Shown piece after piece: positions 12,546-23,334 of a DNA stretch of 64,000 bases. The DNA lies in assembly GCA_014529385.2 (NCBI GenBank), contig CM043952.1:158193557-158257556 (forward strand), written 5' to 3'. The notes beneath the pieces are model-generated. The model did not search any database. It saw nothing but the letters and a program-made list of their open reading frames with translations, and was not told where the DNA came from. Both the position numbers and the translations under genes were made by a program. Every line of letters begins with the position of its first letter. Position 1 is the stretch's first letter. Source of the stretch: Adiantum capillus-veneris (lineage: Eukaryota > Streptophyta > Polypodiopsida > Polypodiales > Pteridaceae).

Positions 12546-13574
12546 ATGGACCTTGTTAGTAAAGCACCACTACATGGTAGCTCAATGCTTGCATCAGTAC
12601 CTACAAGTGTGTACCAATCGTATACACCCATGGGTCCTCATACTCATGTAGTCCCTACCCCTCCCATTGTTTCAACTACCTATGCTCCACAACCACAACA
12701 CCCAAGTTCTTATTTCCATGGTACTATACCGGCTAACATTAGCATGTCACATCCGACGTCTGCTATGCCTAGGGCCACACATATGAACTTTGGACCACCA
12801 CATGGCACAACATCGTACCCAACGTGGAACCCAAGGGCTTCCTATGCGCCAAGCCTAATGCCAATACCTACTCCACATTTAGTCTCTGGAGCACCTCCAC
12901 CCATGATGCCTGCTCACTTAGGTGACTTGGCAACATTTGCTCAAGCTATCGGTCGATCTATTGCTGAGAATATGCGTAACGCGCCTGATAGAGAGCCTAG
13001 AACTAAGGCAGTTCAAATAGCCAAGCTCACACAAAAATTTAGTGGAGACGGGGATGTGAGAAAGCATATTGAAGTGTTTGAACAAATATGCGATTCTCTA
13101 GGAGAACACAATGACCTACATAAGAGCAATGCTTTAAGCCTAACCTTAAGTGGAAAGGCTGGGGATTGGTATAGAACCCTAAGGGTGGAAGAAAAAACGA
13201 TTTACCCTACTCTTAGGAGACTGTTCTTAAAAGAATACATACGAGAGGGAGAGCTTTGGGGTGTAGCCTCTCAGCTCCAGAAAGCCCAACTAGAGGAAGG
13301 AGAGTCGATGAGAGACTTTATAAGTCGCTTGAAGCATTTGAATTCTCGTTGTAATCCAAATGAGTGCTTGAACAATAACCAATTGCTTGATAGATTCATT
13401 CGGGGATTACGACATGAGGATATCTACAATGGCCTAGTCATTAGAGGTATCACCACTTGGGAAGCAGTCACCACCAATGCGATCCAATTGGAGGATAATT
13501 TAATGATTCAAGGAGAAAGAGTGTCTGTTGAGCCTAAATCTATTAGCTCCCAAGCATCAGGCATCAGTCAATGA
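12546..13574 (+). pseudogene. Ty3 element F gag, capsid region
   Basis: This 342-residue frame has a proline/histidine-rich N-terminal half. It is followed by a typical Ty3 retrotransposon Gag capsid: AKLTQKFSGDGDVRKHIEVF, then SGKAGDWYRTL, then GESMRDFISRLKHLNSRC and NNQLLDRFIRGLR. Capsid would assemble the virus-like particle that holds the element RNA. The frame ends shortly before the zinc-knuckle region, which continues in another frame, so this is a decayed gag. The start is uncertain because the frame may be joined to the N-terminal part by a lost base. Confidence 0.75.
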
Positions 13575-13589
13575 CCCTAATGCCTATTG

Positions 13590-14634
13590 CTAAGGAGCCA
13601 AAGATATCTGAGATGACTTTAGCAAATCTCACCAAGACTATTCAAGAGAGTTTTATAGACAATCATGCTCCGCAAAAAAATCATATGTATCCAAGAAGGG
13701 AGCAATAATGGTGCTCAGTATGCTATGGACCGCATAGTACCAGTGAATGCCCTACTTTTAGAGTAAAATTCAATGGGAACTGCAATGCATGTGGAAGGTA
13801 TGGTCATCAAGCTAAGGATTGCATAGTATTTAAGCGCGCAATGGCCAATAGACCAACCTTAGCATGGATAGACACACCTCGAGTGCTTGCATTGATGCCG
13901 GCCCCACCTCTTGAACAAACAGCACAACACATGGTCCCTAGGGCCCAAAATGTTGTTCAAACAACACCCTTACCACCCCCAGTGCTAGGACCACAACCAC
14001 CATATCCGAGAATCACTTCTGTGAATCAAGTGGGTTGTGAGTCATGTATTTCTTGTTTGGAAGGCTGTGAGGAAGATATAGATCCTAATATTGCCTATGG
14101 GATGGATGTGCTTGAAGAAAATCCACGATACTACATGGAGGACTATTGGGGACAAGTCAAACCTGTATATCAAGTAGCTGCTCTTGCGGCAAGAGGCCAA
14201 AATATCAATTACACTGCTAAGAGACCACCTCTTCAATGCTATGAGTGTGGAGGTCCGCATTGTGTAGCCGAGTGTCCTATTAGGCTACAAAAGAACGCCA
14301 CACTAATGCAAACCAATCAAGCGAGCACGTCTACAATGCCAATACTCATGTGTAATCGATGTGGCATAGATCATTTGATTGCCCAATGTCCAAATAATCC
14401 AAATGCACCGAAGATCACGCCATTAAACTTGATTGAAGTTACCGAGGAGCCATCACCAAGTACACCTGTGGTACCAGTAAACGTACTCACACGATCGATG
14501 GTCCAAAAACAAAATTATATTCTTGAGGAAAGAGACACGGCATCCATTGCCCAATCTCAGAAAAAGAAGAAAACACGAAGAAAGAGATCGCAAAAAGCAG
14601 CGAGGTCAGACCCCAGTTCAAAGACCAACATAGG
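13590..14634 (+). pseudogene. Ty3 element F gag, zinc-knuckle region, cut by copia element G
   Basis: The nucleocapsid part carries a classical CCHC knuckle, CNACGRYGHQAKDC (near 13785-13830), and two shortened ones of the form CX2CX3HX4C: CYECGGPHCVAEC and CNRCGIDHLIAQC. A basic tail follows (KKKKTRRKRSQKAARS). The frame is open from about 13841 and runs straight into the first bases of the copia LTR at 14635, so its C-terminus was removed by that insertion. Protease and pol of this element are absent. Confidence 0.7.
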
Positions 14635-14826
14635 TGTTGGGGTATAAAGCCCAATGTGGTCGCCCAGGTAAGTGGGCGGGCCGCCAGGTATGTACACATA
14701 TTCTTTTGTAAAAACCTAATAAGAACTCACTATGCTCTACACATTACAACATAGCGAGTTCACCATATTGTCGTGCTCTTCTTCTCGCACTCTCTCTTGC
14801 GCCACACTTCCGCTCGTACTCCTTCA
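14635..14826 (+). repeat. 5' LTR of copia element G
   Basis: The LTR starts TGTTGGGGTATAAAGCC and ends CTCCTTCA. It is 192 bp, short but normal for copia. Two bases after its end is the copia primer site. The bases just before it (ATAGG) would be the left half of the target duplication, but the right half is lost with the 3' end. Confidence 0.75.
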
Positions 14827-14828
14827 AC

Positions 14829-14840
14829 TGGTATCAGAGC
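14829..14840 (+). other. primer-binding site of copia element G
   Basis: TGGTATCAGAGC is the classical plant Ty1/copia primer site, complementary to the 3' end of initiator tRNA-Met. Confidence 0.9.
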
Positions 14841-15907
14841 TCAGATCGAGGCTCGGGGCAGCATTGCAGGAAGCTAGAGTCACCTGCTCAGATTGGAGTG
14901 AGATTCGAAAGGCGAAGACACGGCCCCAAATCCTGTGGGAAAGCCCGAAGGGCAGGTGTTCTGAGAATTTCATTAAGAGGTCATCTCGGCCATCGTTCGA
15001 CTTCGATAAAGTTCTGCGCAGGCCATTTTCGACTACGTGGTCTCGGCGGGTGCAGATCCGACTCTGCAAATTTGGGGTTTCGGCTTACGACTGCAGGTGT
15101 TGAGGATATCGGCACTCCCAAAGTGCTGATGTGTGGCTGTCTACACATTGAAGGATGGCTCACAGTTCTTGGAGGCGTGTCACATACGACACGGGCGCAT
15201 CTACACACAGACTTTAGGCGACATCCACTAGTTCATCAGGTAGCTTGTGTTTGCTGCTTGATATTCCAGATTTCATCCTGACATTGTAGGTATTCCACAT
15301 GGGATGTATTGTCAGAGATGATGTATGTTTGTTGAGGGTTTGCTGGCTGTGAGTCACGCAGCAAACAACCGCCGTGGCGGTTACATCATACAGTGGGAAA
15401 TTTGTGGATGTATGACTTTGTGGGAAGTCTATGTATTGTCAGATTTACTGCAGCCTTTGTTGAGGGTAGAGTGAGGTTTTATTGAGCTCGGGGATTCTCG
15501 AATGTTGAGATCCTTTCGGTGATACAAGTCTTGGAGCGATCCCTCGAGCACCCTTAGATAGGCAGCTAGGATGTATTGACTGTGAGTTAGATAGTTGGGA
15601 TTGCATCTTTGCTTTAGTGCCATTGAGGCATTGTCGTAGTCTATGCTTGCAGGACAGTGAGAGACAGTGCAGGTGTGGGACAGGTTTACCCACAACTTAC
15701 AGTGTTAGAGAGACAATGGTTTTTTGAGCTATTTTTGGGTCTGTTTTTTGAGTACACTAGAGCCATTTTACAAAGGAGACTCTACCGAAATTTCAACAGA
15801 ATCTGAAGCTTTCTTGGTTCATTTGACAGGTTGATATTGGTTCAGAGGTTAGTTTATAGGGGAAACTTTGCCGAATTTTTCCCAGGAAAGTAAACTACTA
15901 TGAAGCT
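14841..15907 (+). other. leader of copia element G
   Basis: This is about 1.07 kb between primer site and gag start. Several short frames are open, but none shows a domain. I read it as an untranslated leader that would hold the packaging signal. Confidence 0.5.
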
Positions 15908-16977
15908 ATGGCTGGATCACAGGACACTGCTCTTTACAATATCAAGTAGATGGATGGAACCAATTTCCCATTGTGGAAGAAGAAGATTTGGCACGTGTTG
16001 GTATAAAAGAAGCAGATAAAACCTATAAAGCTCAAGGGGATAAAACCAGAAGATATGGACGAAGATGAATGGAGCGAAATGGATGAATTGGCACTTTCTA
16101 CCATTATGTTGACTTTGGCAGAAAGCGTTTACTTCAATGTAGCAGACGAGATGTTGGCTTATGAAGCATGGACAAAGCTGAGTGATCTTTATGAGAAGCA
16201 GAGTGCAACTTCACAGGTATACTGGCTTAAGAAGCTTGTTGACTTGAAGATGAAAGAAGGGACACCTATGTCCAATCATCTGAATGAATTCAACACAATA
16301 TACAGTCAGTTGTCAGCTCAAGGTGTCAAGTTTGATGAACCTGTTAGAGCTATGTTCTTGTTGATCACATTGCGGAAAGTTGGGACACTTTTCGCACAGC
16401 TTTGAGTAATTCTGCACCTCCAGATGGTTTGACCATAGCAGGTGTAGAAGGCAGTCTGCTTACTGAAGAAACCAATAGAAAGACAATGGACAAAGGCAAA
16501 GGAACAACCTTAGTTGTCAGGGGAAGGACCAAAGAAAAGTACAAAGGTGGAAAGAGGAATCAGTCTCGTAGCAAGTCCCGCAGTGCTAAAGGCAAGAGTG
16601 ACATAGAATGCTACCATTTTGGCAAGAAGGGTCACATGAAAAGAGACTGTAGAGAATGGAAAGCAGAAAAAGGCAAAGAGAAAGCTGAAGACCATGGTGA
16701 GAAGAACAAGTCCTCAGTGAAGTTTCAAGAAATAAATGTGACAAACACTGTTGCAGAGGATGACAGTCTAGTGTCAGGAGACATCTACTTCTTGAAGAAT
16801 ACAATGGACTCAGCTCTTCTTACAGCATCTGATGGACATGCATTGAGTGACTGGATTATAGACTCAGGGGCATCACTTCATGTGTCTCCAAACAAGGAGT
16901 GGTTTACCCTTTATGTGACCACTAAAGATCATGTTCGGCTAGGCAATGGGCAAACATGTGAGATCTTAGGTGTCGGA
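15908..16977 (+). pseudogene. copia element G gag and protease
   Basis: The reading starts at ATG 15908 but meets a stop near 15947, and another frame change lies near 16400. A UBN2-type copia Gag is clear: EAWTKLSDLYEKQSATSQVY and MKEGTPMSNHLNEFNTIYSQ. Next comes a zinc knuckle whose second cysteine is replaced by phenylalanine (CYHFGKKGHMKRDC). The retropepsin active site follows, DWIIDSGASLHVSPN, then LGNGQTCEILGVG. The frame is split at 16977 by a solo LTR, and the protease C-terminus resumes at 17559. Confidence 0.85.
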
Positions 16978-17268
16978 TGTTAACCCTCACGGCACACGGA
17001 CACCCTATGATCTATAAACGTTGTATTATTTAGAGTCAGGTACCGGGCTTGTCGGACCAATAGGGAAAGGTAGAGTGATCGCCGATGAGAGGCGCACTCT
17101 AACTGGGACATTCAAGGGATTAGTTGGCTAAGCATGGGCGCCCAAGTGTGAATGGGGTGAGCTCCTATAAAAGCCAACTAAACCTAATTTTTACTCATTC
17201 TCTCATTTGTGCAATAGAAGAGTGCTCTTGCTCCATCTCCATCTCCATCTTCTTCTTCTTCACCTCCT

Positions 17269-17303
<35 letters not shown>

Positions 17304-17553
17304 GAGAGTGTGTGTGCGATCGAGCATTACGAAGGCACGACGGCGGCGAAGCGGTTGAGCGCGGCACGACTGCAGCTTCTTCTTCATCGCGGCGAGGAAT
17401 CCACCACGAAGGAGAGCGTAGAGCGGTGAGTGACACACCCTTTGTTCTCTTGAGCTTCCTAGTTTAGGCTTGTTGTGTGCTTGGAGCCGTTTGTGGCTCG
17501 CACACGGTGTATTGGCAAGTCCCTTGCTTCGACAGTGTGGCAAGGAGCGCACA
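16978..17553 (+). repeat. solo LTR of the F family inside copia element G
   Basis: It starts TGTTAACCCTCAC and ends GCGCACA, and aligns with the F LTR at 10084-10678. The flanks are TCGGA on the left and TCAGA on the right, a 5-bp target duplication with one change. The copia frame reads GVG before the insertion and DIQLKF after the right-hand duplication, the expected protease-to-integrase sequence. This confirms the borders. It contains a TATA-like CCTATAAAAG and a short (GT)n(GA)n tract. Confidence 0.9.
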
Positions 17554-19912
17554 TCAGAGATATTCAATTGAAGTTTCAGAATGGCTCTTCTTTCACGCTG
17601 AAAAATGTGAGACATGTTCCCGCAATTACAAAGAGCTTGATCAACACAGGTTTACTTGATAATGCTGGCTACGTCACCACTTTTGGACAAAACATGTGGA
17701 AGATATCCAAGGGTACTATGACAGTAGCACATGGAGTAAAGTCTGGAGGACTGTACATGATTTATGTATCAAATGTCTCTAAAAATGTAATCAATGTAAC
17801 CGAGCAGCCGAACGTTTCTTTGTGGCATAGCTGGTTAGGACATATGTCCAAGAAGGGAATGGAAATCTTGTCTCGTTCTGGTTATTTTCCTGGATTTTCA
17901 TTTAATGATTTTGAATTCTGTGAACATTTTCTGTATAATAAGCAAACACAGTAGCCCCATAAGCATAGAAGCAGTAGAAGAGATACACAGTAGGCACTTG
18001 TTCATAGTGATTTGTGTGGACCTATGCTTAACCCATCTCTAGGGGGAGCTTCTTACTTTATGAAATTTATAGATGATTACTTGAGGAAAGTATGGGTTAA
18101 CTTTCTCAAGCACAAGGATGAAGCGTTTAGTGTTTTCAAAACGTTTGTGACACTTGTGGAGAATCAGAGTGGTAAGAAGCTTAAATGCTTACGCACTGAC
18201 AATGTGGAGATTATGTTTCAAAGGCCTTTCAGGACTTTTGTGAGTCAAAAGGTATAAAACATGAACTTACTGCTCCTTACAATCCTCCTCAAAATGGTGT
18301 TGCTGAGAGGATGAATAGGACCATACAAGAGAAGGTCAGAAGTATGTTGTCTAATGCACAACTGCCAAATGGGGTTTTGGGCTGAAGCTGTATCAACAAC
18401 TGTTCATCTTATAAATAGATCTCCTAGCAAGGTTTTGCAGAAGGATTCAATGGCATAGATGGTATGGTCAGGCAAGGTGCCCTCATACAAGCATCTCAGA
18501 GTCTTTGGCTGTGAGGCATATACTCACGTTCCAAAGGAATTTAGGAACAAACTTGAGCCAAAGAGTAGAAAGTGCATCTTTTTAGGCTATGGTAATTCTG
18601 GTGAGATGGGCTACAGACTTTGGGATCCCGAATCCAGAAAGGTTATCCGCAGTAATGATGTTCACTTTAATGAATCCAAATATCATTCTAAACCAGAGAG
18701 GGTTGAGGAGATTAGAAGAGTGTCTTCCAAGAAGATGGACCTGCACATGCAAGACAAAATGTCAGGGCTCAAGAGGAGCAAGGACAGGATAGAATGGAAC
18801 CACAGGTTGTGGCTGAGCCTGAGCCACCTATTTTGCGTAAATCTAGACGTATCACGCGACCTCCTGATTGGTTTGTTCCATTTATGAACTATGTCATGTT
18901 GACTGATTGCAATGAGCCTTCATGTTACAAGGAAGCAGTGCAAATGAAGGACTCCGGGAATTGGCAATTGGCCATGCAGTCAGAGATGACAGCTCTGCAT
19001 AATAATCAGACATGGAAGCTAGGTAAATTACCACAGGGCAAAAAGGCTCTACCTTGTAAATGGGTTTACAGGTATAAGATCACCGCTCATGATAGTTAGC
19101 CAAAGTACAAAGCAAGGCTTGTTGCCAAGGGCTTTAAGCAAGAACAAGGCATTGACTTTGATGAAGTCTTCTCTCCGGTGGTCAAGATGACTACATTGAG
19201 ATGCTTTCTTGCATTGGTTGCCATATTAGATTTGGTGTTGCACCAAATGGATGTCAAGACAGCGTTCTTGCATGGTGATTTAGATGTGGAAATTTACATG
19301 CAACAGCCAGAAGGGTTTGTTGAGAAAGGCAAGGAAGATTTGGTATGCCAGTTGTTAAAGAGTCTTTATGGCTTAAAACAATCACCGAGGGCATGGTACC
19401 ATAAGTTCCACAAGTTTATGCTTTCTCAAGGCTACAAACGTAGTGAGTTCGATCACTGTCTTTATACAAAGAAGGCTAAGGATGGCAATTGGCTGATCAT
19501 TATTTTGTATGTGGATGACATGTTGATTGCTGGCAAAAGCACTTGGAAGAAATTTCAGCTTTGAAGTCAAAGATAGAAAAATCATTTGACATGAAAGACA
19601 TGGGTGAGGCAAGTCATATACTTGGTATGCGCATTGAGAGAGACACAGATCAAATAAGTTGATTTGGTTATCTCAAACAGAGTATATTGACAAGGTTTTG
19701 CAACGTTTCAATATGGAGAAGGGAAAGGCATTGAGTGTTCCATTGCCCCCATATGTGAAACTTAGCAAACAAGATTGTCCCGTGTCTGAGGAAGAACAGG
19801 CTGACATGGATAAGATTCCATATGCGTCTGCAGTGGGTAGTCTGATGTATGCAATGATTGCTACTTGCCTAGACATTGCATTTGCAGTGGGAGTAGTAAG
19901 TCGATACATAGG
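17554..19912 (+). pseudogene. copia element G integrase and reverse transcriptase
   Basis: After the solo LTR the polyprotein goes on with SFTLKNVRHVP, then the integrase zinc region (LWHSWLGHMSKKGMEILS, with a Cys pair that is partly lost). The catalytic core follows: DLCGPM, FIDDYLRKVWVNFLK, LRTDN and PPQNGVAERMNRT. RT follows with KTAFLHGDLDVEIYMQQPEG, SLYGLKQSPRAWY and the catalytic box YVDDMLIAG. There are stops near 17952, 18257, 18455 and 19098 and frame changes near 18880 and 19560, so it is dead. It breaks off at VSRYIG (about 19911), where RNase H should begin. Confidence 0.9.
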
Positions 19913-21730
19913 AGGTTTTCCAGATTTGTGCATTTTTCAGGCACTTCTTGGATATCCATGTGATGCTTGAACATCCTTAAGTGACCTTTTGGTTTTGGCA
20001 TTGGCTCGGCTCCAATTCTACCTTTGTATGATCATTTGAGACTGAAATGACTATATCTGTACTTGTAGGAGATTCTGAGATCCATCCGAGGTTTTCTACA
20101 ACTGTTCTGACTCTTAGTTGGACAAGTGTACCTTTCAAACCATCCATCATTATTTTTAACCGGATTTTGATAGTTGTTGGTCAAATTTTCCGTTTTCGGT
20201 TGTGTTTGACAAATTTGGCCCATTCCATGAACAAAATTTGTGCATTTTCCTTGAACATTCAAGAGTGTGTACATTTAACTGAGTTCCAAGCCTGGGCCAA
20301 GTCAAAAGCTGCAAAACTTGCATCTGGGGGCACCGATCGCGATCGTACCATGGAGGCCAAAATTGATTTTGACACCAGCAGATTGTAGGCGAGGCTGAGG
20401 GGAGATGTTTTGCATGTTCTGTCCCAATTTCTGTCAGTGAGGTACACCGATAGCGATCGGTGATCGGTGTACCACCACCAAATTGTGTTTTGACCATATG
20501 GCTTTGTTCCTGACCTTGTGGGGAGCTCATTGATATGTTCTGTGCCTGAAAAAAGTTTTGTTTGAATGCCTCTAAGGGCCCTTGACCTCTTTTAACCCGA
20601 TCCGACTTTGATTTGATTCCTTCGCCCGTTTGTGCAATGATTCGCGCTTGCATGCATAATAGACTTGATCTTTACTTGATAAGGAACATACCTGTGAAAT
20701 CTGGTGTGAAATGCTGGCTCCGACCGTCCGTACGGGGTAGAAATGTGGCAGCTCGCTCTAGGTCAAAAAGCTCTCTCCTTCTCTCTCAAAAGGTGAAAAT
20801 GAACAATGAGCTAGAATTTGGCCTACCTGACCTATATCTTCCCGAGATTTTCGTGACACAGGGTTAATTTTCCTCACCTTTGATCCCGATATAATCCACA
20901 TACCACTTGTGGGTCGAACCGTTTGTCATTCTCGCGTCGTATAACCATTTGAAGCGATTTTGGCAAAATGTAGTCATGATCATTAAGGCCGAAATTTGAC
21001 ATCTTCAGATTAGCTTCATATCTTCCATGCTTGATAACCTTATCATGATACTTCGGCGTTTGCTTCCAGAACTTGATTTCGACACTTGTGAGCGAGATTT
21101 TTTAATTTTTGATGTTTATTAACGAAAATCAAACAAAATAAATTGAAAATACTTATTAACTGACAAAAATTAGCCAAAATTATTATACTCACCTCTAAGC
21201 ATATATTTTCTCTAGAAGCATCCCAATGCTCTGGATTTTGTCATTATACACGTTGGACCCCTTATGGCCCTGACTGTTGCTAGATTCATCAATTACTCCC
21301 CCCTTCCTTGTCTGAGTCATCCCGGACGAAGGTTTGGTGCATGTGCATGGGTTTTGGAATCTATGTCTATGCATGGCCATGTAATGTGGCCCTATTCTGA
21401 TGTTTGAGACAATGCGTTGGGTAACAATATGCTGTGCAAGATGTGGGAACTGAATGTAGTTTTCAGTGGCTTTTGATGGCGAGGGTAGGTGTTTATGGAA
21501 CAAAAGAGCTTGAAGTCGAATTTCTCTTTCCTTGATTGTGGGTGTTGTGCTGGCAACTATTTTTGGAACCCATCTGTACGATTTTGCTTTAGTTTTCACA
21601 GGTTTCCAGTGCTATTTTGGAGGTTCAGGCTTCTTGTTTTGAGTTTTGGGTTTGCTTTCGAGCTCTGTCGCCGAATCTGTAGTTTTCTCCAGTTTTGGTT
21701 GCCATTTCCACTTTGGAGTAGCTTCTGAAG
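19913..21730 (-). mobile_element. fragment D of an E1-type LTR element
   Basis: On the minus strand the order is a WxPK protein end (21728 down to about 21480), a conserved stretch also found in E2 at 59130-59390 (both contain TGTCTATGCA and GCAAGATGTGGG on the plus strand), a polypurine tract (GGAAGGGGGGAG at about 21290-21301) and a putative 3' LTR side to the left. Palindromic CCGATCGCGATCG-type motifs at 20331-20349 and 20440-20473 match those in other members. I cannot define LTR ends, so the boundaries are approximate. Confidence 0.45.
21480..21728 (-). pseudogene. WxPK-repeat protein, C-terminal fragment (element D)
   Basis: The minus strand reads PKWKWQPKLEKT, an in-frame TAG, then HWKPVKTKAKSYRWVPKIVA. 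The RWVPK and WQPK motifs match the repeat protein of E1 and E2, and the surrounding residues are rich in K, T, Q and P as there. It is a broken third copy. Confidence 0.5.
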
Positions 21731-22542
21731 GTCTTTGAGATGATGTTGCTGTCAGGGTATGAAGTGCCTGATAAGGTCAAAATCAGACAATGGAGTAGGC
21801 TGATGGTAGCAAAACCTCATGGAAGCATTGGGAGCTCTAAAACTAACTTCAACTAACTCTAGGATCCAACCAAATTTCATCAGGAAAACCCAATATGGTT
21901 AGACTTAGTAAAATATGGTCAAACAGTGAAAAATTGCTCTAATTTGTTTATTTTAAGTCCAAACTTGAAAATAAATCATCAGTGGGCTAGGCAGGCATAG
22001 GGGTTCATGACCATCTAGTTTTCACCCAAAAAAGGCCCAGAAAACCGATCGCGATCGGTGTACCTCAGCTTCAGATTTTGACAAAAACCTATCAGATTCC
22101 TTGTATACATCTTGTTCAAGTCACCAACCAAGTTTCAAGCCATTTGGACAACAAAAACTCATAAAAACTCAGAGTCTAGTCCAAACTCCCTTGTAACCTA
22201 GAAATGGGACATGTAAACTCAAAAGTAGTTCAAATGACACACAGAGTGGATCAAAATGACCCTCCAACTATCAGCAACCCACTCATGTGATCAAATCTAA
22301 TTTTGGCCTCTGTACTACGATCGCGATCGGTGTACCTCAGACCCAGAACTGGCTCAGATTTTTATCAGTCATAGGTCATAGCTCTAGTCTTCCTAGTCCT
22401 ACTGGTGAAATATGGACAAAAATGGATGAAATTTGTTCAAGTTATGATCAATTTTAACTTTTGAACTGTTTTTTACTAAAAGTCTAAATGCGATTGATTG
22501 CGAAGGGAAAATCCTGACAGCTTGTGATTATCCTGACACAGA

Positions 22543-23334
22543 ATGCCTCGCCAAAAGAAAGAAAGGCAGTGGACAGCAGCACCATATGAAGTGGAGGAGC
22601 TCGCCACAAATGAAAAGGCTCACATATCGGATGAAATACTTGCTCAAATCCCTGCCTACATATTCATCTCAAAGTTTAAGGATGCGGATGGTGACTTGGT
22701 AAAAACAACTATCATGCCACGAGAGATATGGAACCTCCACCGAAGGCCGGAGGTAATAGAGGCTGTGCGAGTTGTACACTTGGAGCAATTTTTCAGATTA
22801 CAGCTATGGGGAACAAATTACATGAGGGCCCATGAGCTCATGAGCTTGATACAATATGATGGGCAGGCAATGCTCACAGATAAGGATGGATCGAAGGTGA
22901 AAGTAAAGATCACGAAGAAAATCATCAAAGAAGCTTTGCATTTCCTCCTAGGGCAACACGATCTGCTGGCAAAGACAAAGTCACTGGATAATGAGAAAGC
23001 ATTTGTCAAAGCAAAGGGAAACAAATACAAATACATTGACATGATATACGGAGAGCTGGAATTACCGATGAGATTGATCTCCCAACATTTCAGAGTACAA
23101 AAGCCTCCTCGCTACACCGAGCCAATCCTGCACATTTCCGTAGTCATGGCTCTAGCGATGGCAGAAAATAGAACCATTCGCTGCAACTATGGTTCCTACA
23201 TTCTGGACAATTTGATTGAAGCAAATTTGAAAAGCTCGGCAAAAAACAAAAGCTACATGAACGCACGGCCGATGCTTACCAGAATAGCATACCAAGCTTT
23301 GGGAATGATCGAAGATTTGCCAGCTGCCAGCTAA
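22543..23334 (+). CDS. unknown protein of LTR element A, N-terminal domain
   Basis: This frame of 263 residues starts at ATG 22543. It is globular and mixed in charge, with LEQFFRLQLWGTNYMRAHEL, VKVKITKKIIKEALHFLLGQ, ILHISVVMALAMAENRTIRC and YILDNLIEANLKS. The layout recalls the putative plant transposon protein domain found in extra ORFs of Athila and other plant LTR elements. That resemblance is from memory and weak. A frame change at its end leads into a charged coiled-coil region, so it is probably the N-terminal part of a longer protein. No protease, RT or integrase motif is present. Confidence 0.5.
   Translation: MPRQKKERQWTAAPYEVEELATNEKAHISDEILAQIPAYIFISKFKDADGDLVKTTIMPREIWNLHRRPEVIEAVRVVHLEQFFRLQLWGTNYMRAHELMSLIQYDGQAMLTDKDGSKVKVKITKKIIKEALHFLLGQHDLLAKTKSLDNEKAFVKAKGNKYKYIDMIYGELELPMRLISQHFRVQKPPRYTEPILHISVVMALAMAENRTIRCNYGSYILDNLIEANLKSSAKNKSYMNARPMLTRIAYQALGMIEDLPAAS

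Larger units (their letters stand above)
10084..14634 (+). mobile_element. Ty3/gypsy element F, 5' half (5' LTR, PBS, gag)
   Basis: A 595-bp LTR is followed directly by a Ty3-type primer site and a gag region. The element is interrupted at 14634 by the copia element G, and no pol or 3' LTR of F is found beyond G. The same LTR occurs alone at 16978-17553, so the family has been active more than once here. The strand is set by LTR, primer site and gag order. Confidence 0.8.
14635..19912 (+). mobile_element. Ty1/copia element G, 3' truncated
   Basis: A short LTR, an initiator-Met primer site and a decayed copia polyprotein (gag, protease, integrase, RT) are present in order. The element inserted into the gag of F. 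It ends within the RT C-terminus at about 19912, without RNase H or 3' LTR. It is interrupted by a solo LTR of the F family at 16978-17553. Confidence 0.85.

Noticed and set aside
19908-19912. ATAGG as the right-hand target duplication of copia element G (left is ATAGG at 14630-14634)
   Set aside because: The copia element is truncated inside RT there and has no 3' LTR, so the match falls inside coding sequence and is probably chance.
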